NCBI GenBank assembly: GCA_965208745.1
Contig: CBDBPN010000004.1
Coordinates: 806,001-870,000 of the forward strand
DNA: 64,000 nt
Direction of reading: 5' to 3'
Origin: VXNE01 sp965208745
GTDB lineage: Bacteria; Pseudomonadota; Gammaproteobacteria; Pseudomonadales; Azotimanducaceae
The number at the start of each line of letters is the position of its first letter. Positions within the stretch are counted from its first letter, which is position 1. The notes under the pieces are model-generated. The model worked only from the letters and a program-made list of their open reading frames with translations, was not told the DNA's origin and made no database searches. A program made the position numbers and the translations under genes. Below, one piece after another: positions 27,221 through 35,162 of the stretch.

Positions 27221-28297
27221 TCACGCGGATCCCAGTGCGCAGGCGAATCCGTGAACGTCCCGGATGGTCGCGTAGTAGGCTTCCGGCAGTACCTGCGGCG
27301 TCACCGTGTCGCCGCCGTGGGCTGTGCCGTTGACGGTGCGGCTCACGGTCGGCACGCCGGCCGCCATGAGCTTGCGCGCGTAGATGAGACCCTCGTCCCG
27401 CAGCGGGTCGAGTTCGTTGACGGACACCACGTGCGGCGGCAGCCCGACGAGGTCGTCCCGCGTCGCATGGTAGGGCCAGGCAAGCGGGTTCCTGGCGTTC
27501 TCGCGGCCCGGGTCATAGGCCGTGGCCGTCACCTTGCCCATCACCTCGTTCATCATGTAGCCACCGTTCTCCCGCCAGGAGACCAGCTCGGGAAGCGGCG
27601 GGTGATACTCGCCCGCGATGTAGGGGCAGCACGCGTACACCCCGGCGATCTCGTCGATCCAGCCCTCGCGCAAGGCCTTGAGCGCCGTGGCGATACTGAG
27701 GTTGCCGCCCCCCGACTCGCCGGAGACCACGACGTGCGAGACGCCGAGCGTCTCCCGGTTTCGGTACGTCCAACGCGTGCCGCTGGCGCAGTCGTTGAGA
27801 CTCGCCGGAAACGGATGCACGCCCATCTTGCCGGCCGCGTTGCGGAAGTCGACGCCCACCACGACCAGCCCCGTCGCGGCCAGTTCGTCGCGCCAGCGGA
27901 CGTAGGGCGCCTCTTCGGCAGAGAAGAAGCACATGCCCCCGCCGTGCGTGTGCACGATGCCGGGCACGGGGCCCCGCCGCGCGGTCGGCTGAACGATGTG
28001 GAGCGTGATCGCGTTGCCGTCGACGCCCTCGATGACTTCCGTGCGCCTGTCCACGCCCTCCACCGGCGGGAGGTCCGCGTAGCCTTCGTCCATCGCGGCG
28101 CCTTCGGCCTCGAACTCCGCGATGAACGCGAGGATGTCCGCCAGGGGAGCATCCGGTCCGACCGGAGGGGCCTGCGCCAGTTCCCCGAGTCCGCCCTCGA
28201 GCGTCGCCCGCACTCGTGGGTCGAGTCGCGGGTCGGTGGCGATCGTCAGGTCGGGGTCGCCGAGCCTGCCGGGGAGATGAGCCTCGGGTCGCGTCAT
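27221..28297 (-). CDS. Alpha/beta hydrolase, hormone-sensitive-lipase-like esterase
   Basis: 358 residues. Oxyanion motif HGGGM near residue 118, nucleophile GESGGGN near 191, Asp in 'NELDPLRDEGL' near 308 and His in 'NGTAHGG' near 335. The first 85 residues form an HSL-type cap. An ester or lactone of a small to medium acid is the probable substrate. ATG at 28297. Stands alone between the FAH gene and a remnant of an unrelated hydrolase. Confidence 0.88.
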   Translation of the reverse strand: MTRPEAHLPGRLGDPDLTIATDPRLDPRVRATLEGGLGELAQAPPVGPDAPLADILAFIAEFEAEGAAMDEGYADLPPVEGVDRRTEVIEGVDGNAITLHIVQPTARRGPVPGIVHTHGGGMCFFSAEEAPYVRWRDELAATGLVVVGVDFRNAAGKMGVHPFPASLNDCASGTRWTYRNRETLGVSHVVVSGESGGGNLSIATALKALREGWIDEIAGVYACCPYIAGEYHPPLPELVSWRENGGYMMNEVMGKVTATAYDPGRENARNPLAWPYHATRDDLVGLPPHVVSVNELDPLRDEGLIYARKLMAAGVPTVSRTVNGTAHGGDTVTPQVLPEAYYATIRDVHGFACALGSA

Positions 28298-28368
28298 GGC
28301 GGGTAACTCCAGGGTTCAGCCGGGAGGAGTATGCTCTCATGGCCTCGAAAGCCTTGGGCGTCGCACCG

Positions 28369-28512
28369 TCATCGGCCTAGCACGAACTCCTTCGCGTAAG
28401 CGGCCATCTCGGTAAAGACATCGTCGGTCCGCGTGCGCGTGCGTTTCAGCACCTTGTAGCCGTGGCCCGCGGGGTCGAGCCATCGCAGGGTCGCGCCGAG
28501 GCGGTCGACCGC
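28369..28512 (-). pseudogene. C-terminal remnant of a Tex30/KANL3-type hydrolase
   Basis: Encodes about 46 residues ('VDRLGATLRWLD...FVLGR') that match the last 45 residues of the intact hydrolase at 30445-31101 almost residue for residue. The DNA is also alike over about 140 bp, by eye between 85 and 90% identical. The catalytic His motif HGYKV is kept, but nucleophile and start are missing. It is in the same orientation as the intact gene, and the AbiE pair lies between the two copies. Confidence 0.75.
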
Positions 28513-28602
28513 CTTCACGGGTGCGCCACCACGTCCAACCGCCGGCAACCACGGTCGGTTTGAACGTTCTTGTTTTACATGGTAATAGGCCATTTTCTAC
28601 GC

Positions 28603-28616
28603 GACTCTGCAAAGTC
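28603..28616. promoter_or_regulatory. Inverted repeat upstream of AbiEi
   Basis: GACTCTGCAAAGTC, a dyad with 12 of 14 positions symmetric, ending 3 bases before the presumed -35 of the AbiE promoter. AbiEi proteins repress their own operon by binding inverted repeats, so this is a candidate operator. The surrounding 100 bp is AT-rich compared with the window. Confidence 0.4.
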
Positions 28617-28619
28617 ACG

Positions 28620-28649
28620 TTGGCGTTCTTTTCGAAGTAGTGCTATTTT
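28620..28649 (+). promoter_or_regulatory. Candidate promoter of the AbiE operon
   Basis: -35 TTGGCG (28620-28625) and -10 TATTTT (28644-28649) preceded by an extended TG; spacer 18 bases. The start codon follows 7 bases after the -10, again implying a leaderless or nearly leaderless mRNA. Confidence 0.4.
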
Positions 28650-28656
28650 TTTGGGA

Positions 28657-29487
28657 ATGAACCATGTAAGAAAGCCGCGTTTAAAGCCACTCCTCGATAC
28701 GGTTCCACCGGGCTTCGTGGTAGACACGCCTTGGCTGACAGCCCGCGGCATCGACCCGAAGTCCATCCACGACTACGTGGCCCGCGGCTGGCTCGAACGA
28801 CTCGTCCGCGGGGTGTACCGGCGCCCGGCGCCGCAAGGCGTGCCGGGCGAGGGCGAGTTCTGGGCCATCCTTCTACTTTCCCTGCAACGCCTCATGAACT
28901 ACCCCGTGCATCTGGGCGGCGAGAGCGCTCTCGAGCTGGCTGGCCACGCGCATTACCTCACCCTCGGACGCAGGCGGCGCGTGCGTTTCTACGGCGACGT
29001 GCCGTCCTGGCTGAAACGCCTGCCGACACCGACGGAGATCGTCGTCCGCCGGCGCACGCTCTTCGGCGACGACCCGGTCGGTATCGAGGAGTTCGACATC
29101 GGGGCCGGCGCGGCGGTCGACGTGTGGCGCTGGCCAGTCTGGGTGTCGTCCCCCGAACGCGCCATCCTGGAGGCACTCGACGAGTTGCCGCGGCACGCGA
29201 GCTTCGACCACCTCGACAGGGTCTTCGAGGGCCTGGTGTCACTGCGGCCCCGCCGGCTCACTGCGCTGCTGGCCGCCTGCCACAGCGTCAAGGTCCGCAG
29301 GCTGTTCTTCGTCTTCGCTGACCGGCACGGCCATGCGTGGCGCGAGCACATCGACGCCTCGGCCGTCGATTTCGGGTCCGGGCCGCGGGCGCTGGTCGAT
29401 GGCGGTCGGTTCCACCCGGCCTACCGCATCTCCGTGCCGGAAACGCTGATGCCCGCAGACCCTCGAGCGACGGACAGCGATGCTTGA
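28657..29487 (+). CDS. AbiEi antitoxin, type IV toxin-antitoxin system
   Basis: 276 residues. N-terminal winged-helix part ('TPWLTARGIDPKSIHDYVARGWLERLVRG' over residues 24-52, followed by VYRR) as in AbiEi/transcriptional-regulator antitoxins, then a C-terminal AbiEi domain ('YPVHLGGESALELAGHAHYL', 'SPERAILEALDELP'). It should bind DNA and counteract the nucleotidyltransferase toxin encoded next. The ATG at 28657 is preferred over an upstream in-frame ATG at 28570, which would add 29 unrelated residues read from the AT-rich control region. It overlaps the toxin gene by 8 bases. Confidence 0.85.
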   Translation: MNHVRKPRLKPLLDTVPPGFVVDTPWLTARGIDPKSIHDYVARGWLERLVRGVYRRPAPQGVPGEGEFWAILLLSLQRLMNYPVHLGGESALELAGHAHYLTLGRRRRVRFYGDVPSWLKRLPTPTEIVVRRRTLFGDDPVGIEEFDIGAGAAVDVWRWPVWVSSPERAILEALDELPRHASFDHLDRVFEGLVSLRPRRLTALLAACHSVKVRRLFFVFADRHGHAWREHIDASAVDFGSGPRALVDGGRFHPAYRISVPETLMPADPRATDSDA

Positions 29488-30394
29488 CCGCTACCTGGCA
29501 CAGGTCCGCCTGCTGCTGAGCGCCCTGCCCGAGATCGCACGCGAGACCGCGTTCGCGCTCAAGGGAGGCACGGCCATCAATCTGTTCTACCGGGACCTGC
29601 CGAGGCTGTCCGTCGATCTCGACCTGACCTGGCTGCCGATCACGGATCGCCCATCATCGCTCCAGGACATCGACGATGCCCTAGAACGCATCGCGGTGGC
29701 CATCGCTGCGCGCTACCCGCGTTTCGAGGCACGTCGCGCCGCCGGAGGCGGCGGCGCCGACACGCGCGTAATCGTCAGGGACGGCCAGGCCCAAGTGAAG
29801 ATCGAGACCTCTCCGGTCACGCGTGGGGCGGTGTATCCGGCGCGGACGATGACGACATCCGAGGCGGTGACTGAGCGCTTCGGGTTCGTCGAGGCAAACG
29901 TGCTCGCCTTCGAGGACCTGTACGGCGGGAAGCTCCACGCGGCGCTCGACCGCCGGCACCCGCGCGACCTCTTCGACGTCAGGCTGCTCTACCAGAATGG
30001 GGGTCTGACAGACGAGCTGTTCCGCGTGTTCATGGTCTACGTGGCGAGTTCGGGGCGACCGATGCACGAGCTCCTGGCCCCGCCGACACCATTCAGAAAG
30101 GACCTTTACGACGAAGAGTTCGTGGGGATGACCCGCGAAACGGTATCGCCAGAGGCGCTTGCCGACGCAGCCCGGACGTTGCACGCGGACGTCAGCTCTC
30201 GCCTGCACGGCGACGTCGCGGCGTTCCTACTCTCCCTCCACGATGCCGAGCCCGACTTTGGGCTGCTCGGCCTCCCAGCCGCTGCGGACCTTCCGGCCGT
30301 TCGCTGGAAGACGGTCAATCTGAAGAAGCTCAGGGACACCAACCCCGGGAAGCATGCAGCTCAGCGTGGCGCGCTCGAAAGACTGTTCCAATGA
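29480..30394 (+). CDS. AbiEii nucleotidyltransferase toxin
   Basis: 304 residues. The nucleotidyltransferase motif appears as 'LKGGTAINLFYRDLPRLSVD' with LDL following: G-G-(T)-x9-D-x-D. Further motifs 'EDLYGGKLHAALDRRHPRDLFD' carry the conserved Lys and Asp of the AbiEii/AbiGii family. Homologues transfer nucleotides, and MenT relatives cap tRNA 3' ends, stopping growth or blocking phage. ATG overlaps the AbiEi stop (ATGCTTGA). Ends 50 bp from the converging hydrolase gene at 30445. Confidence 0.88.
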   Translation: MLDRYLAQVRLLLSALPEIARETAFALKGGTAINLFYRDLPRLSVDLDLTWLPITDRPSSLQDIDDALERIAVAIAARYPRFEARRAAGGGGADTRVIVRDGQAQVKIETSPVTRGAVYPARTMTTSEAVTERFGFVEANVLAFEDLYGGKLHAALDRRHPRDLFDVRLLYQNGGLTDELFRVFMVYVASSGRPMHELLAPPTPFRKDLYDEEFVGMTRETVSPEALADAARTLHADVSSRLHGDVAAFLLSLHDAEPDFGLLGLPAAADLPAVRWKTVNLKKLRDTNPGKHAAQRGALERLFQ

Positions 30395-30444
30395 CGAGCA
30401 ACAGTAGGGAACCGACACCGGCTCTCGTCCAGACCGCTACGACC

Positions 30445-31101
30445 CTACCCCAGCACAAACTCCCTCGCGTAGCCGGCCATCTCGGCAAACACATCGTCGG
30501 TCCGCTTGCGGGTGCGCTTCCGCACCTTGTAGCCGTGGTCCGCGGTGTCGAGCCATCGCAGGGTCGCGCCGAGACGGTCGACGACCGGGATCAGGAGTCC
30601 GGGTTCCGCGAGCCCGTCCCGGGTGCCGGACAGGAAGAGCATCGGCGCGTCGATCGCGTCCATGTGGTCCGCGCGGTGCGTGGACGGCTTGCCCGCGAGG
30701 TGCAGCGGAAAGGAGCCGAAGATCAGGCCGGCCACGCCAAGCCCCAGATCGACCACGGCGTGCGTCGCCATGCGGCCGCCGAAACTGTGGCCGCCGAGGT
30801 AGTACGGTCCTTCGCAGGTGTCCTTCGCGCACGCCAGGGCGGCGGCGACCGTGGCGACCGCGGTGTCCTTCGAGTCCACCCGCGACTTGCCGAGTTCCTT
30901 GAACGGGAAGTTGAAGCGCAGGGTCGAGATCCCCGCGACCGCGAACGCCTGGGCGATCGCTTCCATGGTCGCGTGGCGCATGTCCGCGCCGGCGCCGTGG
31001 CCGAACACCAGCGTCGCGATGGACTCCCGCGCGCGCATAAGGAGAGCGCCGACGTCCGGCACGGGGCCGCCGTCGACGCGGATACGGAGCTCCTCCGCCA
31101 T
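30445..31101 (-). CDS. Alpha/beta hydrolase, Tex30/KANL3-type
   Basis: 218 residues. 'LVFGHGAGADMRH' forms the oxyanion region, GHSFGGRM is the nucleophile elbow (Ser in G-x-S-x-G), 'LFLSGTRDGLAEP' the acid and 'DTADHGYKV' the His. The family (Abhydrolase_11) is of unknown substrate. Start ATG at 31101 directly precedes the hydrolase fold. It lies 20 bp downstream of the ClpP-like gene, in the same direction. Its last 45 codons recur as the remnant at 28369-28512. Confidence 0.83.
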   Translation of the reverse strand: MAEELRIRVDGGPVPDVGALLMRARESIATLVFGHGAGADMRHATMEAIAQAFAVAGISTLRFNFPFKELGKSRVDSKDTAVATVAAALACAKDTCEGPYYLGGHSFGGRMATHAVVDLGLGVAGLIFGSFPLHLAGKPSTHRADHMDAIDAPMLFLSGTRDGLAEPGLLIPVVDRLGATLRWLDTADHGYKVRKRTRKRTDDVFAEMAGYAREFVLG

Positions 31102-31121
31102 GCGCCGTCCGGGCGCGACGG

Positions 31122-31715
31122 TCAGCCGGGGAGGTCCGCCACCGACTCGATGATGCGTCCGACCAGCCCGTACTCCACGGACTCCTCGGCGCTCATCCAG
31201 TAGTCGCGGTCGGTGTCGTGCTGCACCTTGTCGAGGGGCTGACCGGTCTGTTCGGCGATGATCTGGTTGATGCGCTCGCGCGTCTTGACGATCTCGCGGG
31301 CGTGGATCTCGATGTCCGACGCGTCCCCGCCGAATCCGCCGGCGGGCTGGTGAATGAGGAACCGCGTGTTCGGCAGGGCGAAGCGGTTGTCCTTGTCCGC
31401 CGCCAGGTAAATGTGCGTGGCGATGCTGCCGACCCAGCCGGTGCCGACCGTGCGCACGGTCGGCTTGATGTAGCGGATCATGTCGAAGACGGTATCGCCG
31501 GACTCGACGTGCCCGCCCGGCGACCCGATGAAGAGGGTGATCGGGTCGTCGCTCTCGAACGACAGCGCCAGCAGCCGCTCGGCGCTGCGCTGCGCGACGG
31601 CCTGGGTGATCTCGCCGAAGATCGTCAGCGTGCGGTTCTTGAGGAGCGTGTTCTCGAGGAATGCGAACTGCTTCGCAACCTCCGCGGCTTCCTCCGCTCC
31701 GTCCAGTCCGGACAT
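31122..31715 (-). CDS. ClpP-like ATP-dependent protease subunit
   Basis: 197 residues. Catalytic Ser in 'GWVGSIATHIY' (aligned with the G-x-A-S-x of ClpP), His in 'TRFLIHQPAGGFGG' and Asp in 'DTDRDYWMSAEESVEYGLV'; 'LFIGSPGGHVESG' is the ClpP strand-turn. The region around Ser departs from the canonical GQAASMG, so this is a ClpP paralogue rather than the housekeeping subunit. No clpX or tig is adjacent. Start at 31715 chosen because GAGG is six bases upstream; an in-frame ATG at 31727 exists. It stands next to the hydrolase gene and diverges from the esterase at 31819. Confidence 0.82.
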   Translation of the reverse strand: MSGLDGAEEAAEVAKQFAFLENTLLKNRTLTIFGEITQAVAQRSAERLLALSFESDDPITLFIGSPGGHVESGDTVFDMIRYIKPTVRTVGTGWVGSIATHIYLAADKDNRFALPNTRFLIHQPAGGFGGDASDIEIHAREIVKTRERINQIIAEQTGQPLDKVQHDTDRDYWMSAEESVEYGLVGRIIESVADLPG

Positions 31716-31818
31716 GGTTTGCCTCATTGGGAAAACGCGGCGATGGTACCATCGCGCACGCCTTTCGGGACGAGCCCGCGCGTCCCCGCGCGGCGTTGCC
31801 CTACACGGAGACCTGCCC

Positions 31819-32745
31819 ATGCCCCTGCATCCCGAGTACGAGACCATGCTTGCCCAACTCGCCGAGGCGGGCGGGCCGAATCTCATCGACATGCCGCCGC
31901 CCGCCGCCCGCGAGATGATGCGGGCCATGCAGCCACCCGCCGACATCCCGGTGGGCAAGGTCGAGAACGTCTCCATCGAGGGTCCCGGCGGGGCGGTTCC
32001 GCTGCGCATCTACACTCCGGAAGGGAACGGTCCCTTCCCGGTCACCATGATGTTCCACGGCGGCGGTTGGGTGCTCGGCGACCTCGACACCGCCGACAGC
32101 CAGAGCCGGGAACTGTGCAAGGGCGCCGACAGCATCGTCGTCTCCGTGGACTACCGGCTCGCGCCCGAGCACCGCTTCCCCGCCGCGGCCGACGACTGCT
32201 ACGCGGCGACGTGCTGGGCGAAGGAGAACGCGGCTTCCCTCGGCGCCGACCCGGCCCGGTTCGCCGTTGCCGGCGACAGCGCGGGGGGCAACCTCGCCGC
32301 CGTCGTCTCGCTGATGGCCCGGGACCGGGACGGCCCCGCGATCGACTTCCAGTTGCTCGTCTATCCGGTGACCGACGGCACCACCTTCGACACCGACTCC
32401 TACCGCGACAACGCCGAGGGCTACCTCCTGACCACCGACGCCATGCACTGGTTCTGGGACCATTACACGGACCCGGCCGACCGGACGAACGCCTACGCTT
32501 CGCCGGCGCAGGCTTCCGACCTGTCGGGGCTCCCGCCGGCGCTGGTCATGACGGCGGAGTTCGACCCGCTGCGCGACGAGGGCGAGGCCTACGCGCGGAT
32601 GCTCGAGGACGCCGGGAACACCGTCGAGTGCGTGCGTTTCGACGGGCTGATCCACGGCTTCTTCGCCCAGGGGCCGGTCGTTCCGGCCGCCCGCCCCGGT
32701 ATGGAAAAGGCCTGTTCCGCGCTGCGCGCGGCATTCGCCAACTAG
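31819..32745 (+). CDS. Alpha/beta hydrolase, HSL-family esterase
   Basis: 308 residues. HGGGW oxyanion motif near residue 80, GDSAGGN nucleophile near 153, 'EFDPLRDEG' acid near 250 and 'GLIHGFF' His near 278; a textbook hormone-sensitive-lipase-type esterase. ATG at 31819. Its TAG stop codon (32743-32745) is made by the TA target of an IS630 element plus the first base of the element; without the insertion the same TAG would be formed with the G that now lies at 33961. The protein is therefore unchanged. Before the insertion it would have been followed directly by the SDR gene at 33972. Confidence 0.9.
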   Translation: MPLHPEYETMLAQLAEAGGPNLIDMPPPAAREMMRAMQPPADIPVGKVENVSIEGPGGAVPLRIYTPEGNGPFPVTMMFHGGGWVLGDLDTADSQSRELCKGADSIVVSVDYRLAPEHRFPAAADDCYAATCWAKENAASLGADPARFAVAGDSAGGNLAAVVSLMARDRDGPAIDFQLLVYPVTDGTTFDTDSYRDNAEGYLLTTDAMHWFWDHYTDPADRTNAYASPAQASDLSGLPPALVMTAEFDPLRDEGEAYARMLEDAGNTVECVRFDGLIHGFFAQGPVVPAARPGMEKACSALRAAFAN

Positions 32746-32766
32746 TGTAGTGTCGCATAAATTAGT
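32745..32766 (+). repeat. Left terminal inverted repeat of IS630 element
   Basis: Begins GTGTAGTGTCGC and pairs with the right end, 3 mismatches in 22 bases. The transposase stop codon TAA (32762-32764) lies within it. Confidence 0.85.
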
Positions 32767-33877
32767 TTTCATTTGAGGCGTTGGCCAGGGCCTGTCTGGC
32801 GCGCTGTATCTTGGCCAGGATCTCGGCGCCGGACTTGCGCCAGACGTAGCGCCCGGGGTTGAGGTTGTGCTCGGCCAGGTAGGCGTTGATGGCGTCGGCC
32901 AGTTCGGCGACGCTGGTGAAGCTGCCGTCGCGCACGACATCGACGGTGAGGTCGCGGAAGAAGCGCTCGACGAGGTTCATCCAGGAACTCGACGTGGGCG
33001 TGAAGTGGCAGGCGACGCGGTCCACGCCGTGCGCCTTGCGATGCCGTCGGTTGTGCCAGTCGATCCAGGACCTCACCTTGGCGTGCTTGTGCGTGGCGTA
33101 GTTGTCGACGATCAGGTGCAGGCACACGCCGGCGGGGGTTTCGCGGTTGAGGTGGCGCAGGAAGTCGAGCCACTGCCGGTGGGTGTGCCGGGCTGCGGTC
33201 TGGCCGAAGATCTTGCCGTCCAGGTACGACAGCGCGGCGAACAGGGTGACGGTGCCGTGACGCTTGTAATCATGGGTCCGGGTGGCGCTGTAGCCGCGCA
33301 GGACGGGGAACCCGGGCTGCGTGCGCTCGAGCGCCTGACACTGGCTCTTCTCGTCGCAGCACAGCACCAGCCCCCGGTCCGGCGGGTCCAGGTACAGCCC
33401 GACCACGTCCCAGAACTTCGCCTCGAAGTGCGGATCGTTCGACAGCTTGAACGTCCGCGTCACGTGCGGCTTGATGTCGTTGGCGCGCCACAGGCGCCGC
33501 ACCGTGTCCTTGGACACCCCGGTCGCCCGCGCCATGGCGCGCACCGACCAGCGCGTCCGGTTCGGCGGCGGCTGCGTGGCGCCGCGAATGATCCGCTCGC
33601 GCACCTCCGCGGGAATGCTCGGCTTGCGCCCCCGCCCCTTGGCGTCCGCCAGACCGGCCATCCCCGCCTCGCGGAAACGACGCTCCCACTTGATCACCAC
33701 CGGTCGGCTGACGCCGAGCTCCCGCGCGGTGGCCGTCTGGCTGAGCCCGTCCGCGCGCCGGAGCACGATCGCCGCCCGCTGATGATCCCGGCGCGCCGCG
33801 GTGCTCCTCCGCGTCACCGCCTCCAGCGCCTCGCGTTCCCGCACCGTGATGTCCATTGGAGGTGTCGCTCGTCCCAT
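32762..33877 (-). CDS. IS630 family transposase
   Basis: About 371 residues from the ATG at 33877 (an ATG at 33931, within the right inverted repeat area, would add 18). N-terminal helix-turn-helix ('SQTATARELGVSRPVVIKWE'), a second one ('SVRAMARATGVSKDTVRRLW'), then the DDE catalytic domain: Asp in 'VLCCDEKSQCQ', Asp in 'HLIVDNYATHKH', Glu in 'SSSWMNLVERFF'. All three catalytic residues are present and there is no frameshift, so the element may still be active. Confidence 0.92.
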   Translation of the reverse strand: MGRATPPMDITVREREALEAVTRRSTAARRDHQRAAIVLRRADGLSQTATARELGVSRPVVIKWERRFREAGMAGLADAKGRGRKPSIPAEVRERIIRGATQPPPNRTRWSVRAMARATGVSKDTVRRLWRANDIKPHVTRTFKLSNDPHFEAKFWDVVGLYLDPPDRGLVLCCDEKSQCQALERTQPGFPVLRGYSATRTHDYKRHGTVTLFAALSYLDGKIFGQTAARHTHRQWLDFLRHLNRETPAGVCLHLIVDNYATHKHAKVRSWIDWHNRRHRKAHGVDRVACHFTPTSSSWMNLVERFFRDLTVDVVRDGSFTSVAELADAINAYLAEHNLNPGRYVWRKSGAEILAKIQRARQALANASNEN

Positions 33878-33936
33878 GCCAAGAGTGTCCGTCGCGGTCC
33901 CGTCGGACACCATGCACCATATCGGACTCATAGTCC

Positions 33937-33958
33937 ACTTATTTAAGCGACGCTACAC
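33937..33958 (-). repeat. Right terminal inverted repeat of IS630 element
   Basis: On the minus strand begins GTGTAGCGTCGC, mirror of the left end, flanked by the TA duplication at 33959-33960. Confidence 0.85.
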
Positions 33959-33971
33959 TAGGAAGGCCGCC

Positions 33972-34703
33972 ATGACGGACACGGCAACCGCACGCAAGGC
34001 GATCGTGATAGGCGTCGGGCCGGAAGACGGACTCGGGGGCCAGCTTTGTGTGCGCTTCGCGCAACGCGGTCATCACGTCTTCGTCGCCGGGCGCACCGCG
34101 GCCAAGGTGGAGGCCCTGGCTTCGAGCATCGGCGACGACGCGACCGCGGTCGTGGCGGACGCGACCGACGAAGCGCAGATCATCGCGCTGTTCGACGCCG
34201 CCGAAGCCGCGCCCGGCGAACTGACCCTCGCGATCTACAACGCCGGCAACAACACGCCCGGGCGCATCGCGGAGATGGAAGCGAGCTACTTCGAGAGTTC
34301 CTGGCGGGTCGGCGCGTTCGGCGGCTTCCTGTTCGGCCGCGAGGCGGTGCGGAGGATGCGCGGCAAGGGCGGGACGCTCCTTTTCACCGGCGCCAGCGCC
34401 TCGCTGCGCGGACGCGCGAACTTCGGCGCCTTCAACGCCTCGAAGGGCGCGTTACGAAACCTCGCCCAGGCGATGGCCAAGGAGTACGGCGAGGAAGGCA
34501 TCCACGTCGGCCACGTGGTCGTGGACGGACCGATCGGCGGGGAGAAGATCAAGAAAGGCTTCCCAGAGTTCGCCGAGCGACTCGGCGAAGACCGGATGAT
34601 CGACATCGGCGGGATCGTCGACTGCTACGAGTTCCTCTACAACCAGCCGCGCCGGGCGTGGTCGTTCGAGGTGGACGTGCGGACGTCGCTGGAGAACTGG
34701 TAG
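33972..34703 (+). CDS. SDR family protein with Phe in place of the catalytic Tyr
   Basis: 243 residues. Nucleotide-binding 'VIGVGPEDGLGGQ' (variant of TG-x3-G-x-G), 'ADATDEAQ', 'YNAGNN' and 'FTGASASLRG'. The usual Y-x3-K is FNASK ('GAFNASKGALRNLAQ'), so the catalytic tyrosine is replaced by Phe. Reductase activity may be lost or the substrate unusual. Start ATG at 33972 has GGAAGG just upstream; before the IS630 insertion this ribosome site overlapped the stop codon of the upstream esterase, so the two genes were an operon. Confidence 0.83.
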   Translation: MTDTATARKAIVIGVGPEDGLGGQLCVRFAQRGHHVFVAGRTAAKVEALASSIGDDATAVVADATDEAQIIALFDAAEAAPGELTLAIYNAGNNTPGRIAEMEASYFESSWRVGAFGGFLFGREAVRRMRGKGGTLLFTGASASLRGRANFGAFNASKGALRNLAQAMAKEYGEEGIHVGHVVVDGPIGGEKIKKGFPEFAERLGEDRMIDIGGIVDCYEFLYNQPRRAWSFEVDVRTSLENW

Positions 34704-34738
34704 GGGCGCGGCTGGGCCACGCCCCTGCCATCCGTGCC

Positions 34739-35146
34739 TCAGTCGACGCGGGCCTGCGCGCTCCCCTTGAGAACCACGTCCCCCTGCTGGTTGACGGTCT
34801 CGATGTCGAGATCGAGGAGCCCGTCCTCCACCTTCACGACCGTGGCGGTCGCGTCGAGCGTGTCGCCCGGCCACACCTGGTTGGTGAACCGGACGCCGTA
34901 CTCCGTGAGCCGTCCGTCGCCGACATAGTTGGTCAGCATGCGGCCGGTCATGCCCATCGTCAGCATGCCGTGGGCGAACACCGTGGGGTAGCCGGCGATT
35001 TCCTTCGTGAACAGCTCGTCGGTGTGCACCGGGTTGTAGTCCCCGGACGCGCCCGCGTACTGGACGATCTGCGTGCGCTTCAGGTCTTCGACGACGCGCT
35101 CGGTGTGGGCGTCGCCGACGTTCAGGTCTGCAGCTTTCAAAGCCAT
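34739..35146 (-). CDS. MaoC family dehydratase (hotdog fold)
   Basis: 135 residues. 'GASGDYNPVHTDELF' near residue 35 has the catalytic D-x4-H of R-specific enoyl-CoA hydratases, and 'TVFAHGMLTMGMTGRML' the following hotdog helix. Starts at ATG 35146 with AGGGGAAG upstream; a longer upstream frame is not needed. It directly follows the MaoC N-terminal-type gene (17 bp gap), the usual two-gene arrangement in which both chains form one hydratase. Confidence 0.88.
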   Translation of the reverse strand: MALKAADLNVGDAHTERVVEDLKRTQIVQYAGASGDYNPVHTDELFTKEIAGYPTVFAHGMLTMGMTGRMLTNYVGDGRLTEYGVRFTNQVWPGDTLDATATVVKVEDGLLDLDIETVNQQGDVVLKGSAQARVD

Positions 35147-35162
35147 GTCTGTCTTCCCCTTT

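Larger units (their letters stand above)
32745..33958 (-). mobile_element. Complete IS630-family insertion sequence
   Basis: 1,214 bp bounded by imperfect terminal inverted repeats (19 of the outer 22 bases match; both begin GTGTAG) and a duplicated TA dinucleotide at 32743-32744 and 33959-33960, the target duplication typical of IS630/Tc1-like elements. It carries one transposase gene on the minus strand. Both gene neighbours are intact, which suggests a fairly recent insertion. Confidence 0.9.

Noticed and set aside
28540..28590. Alternative AbiE promoter TTGAAC with TAATAG
   Set aside because: The -10 match is only 3 of 6; the downstream TTGGCG/TG-TATTTT pair fits better, though this one cannot be excluded.
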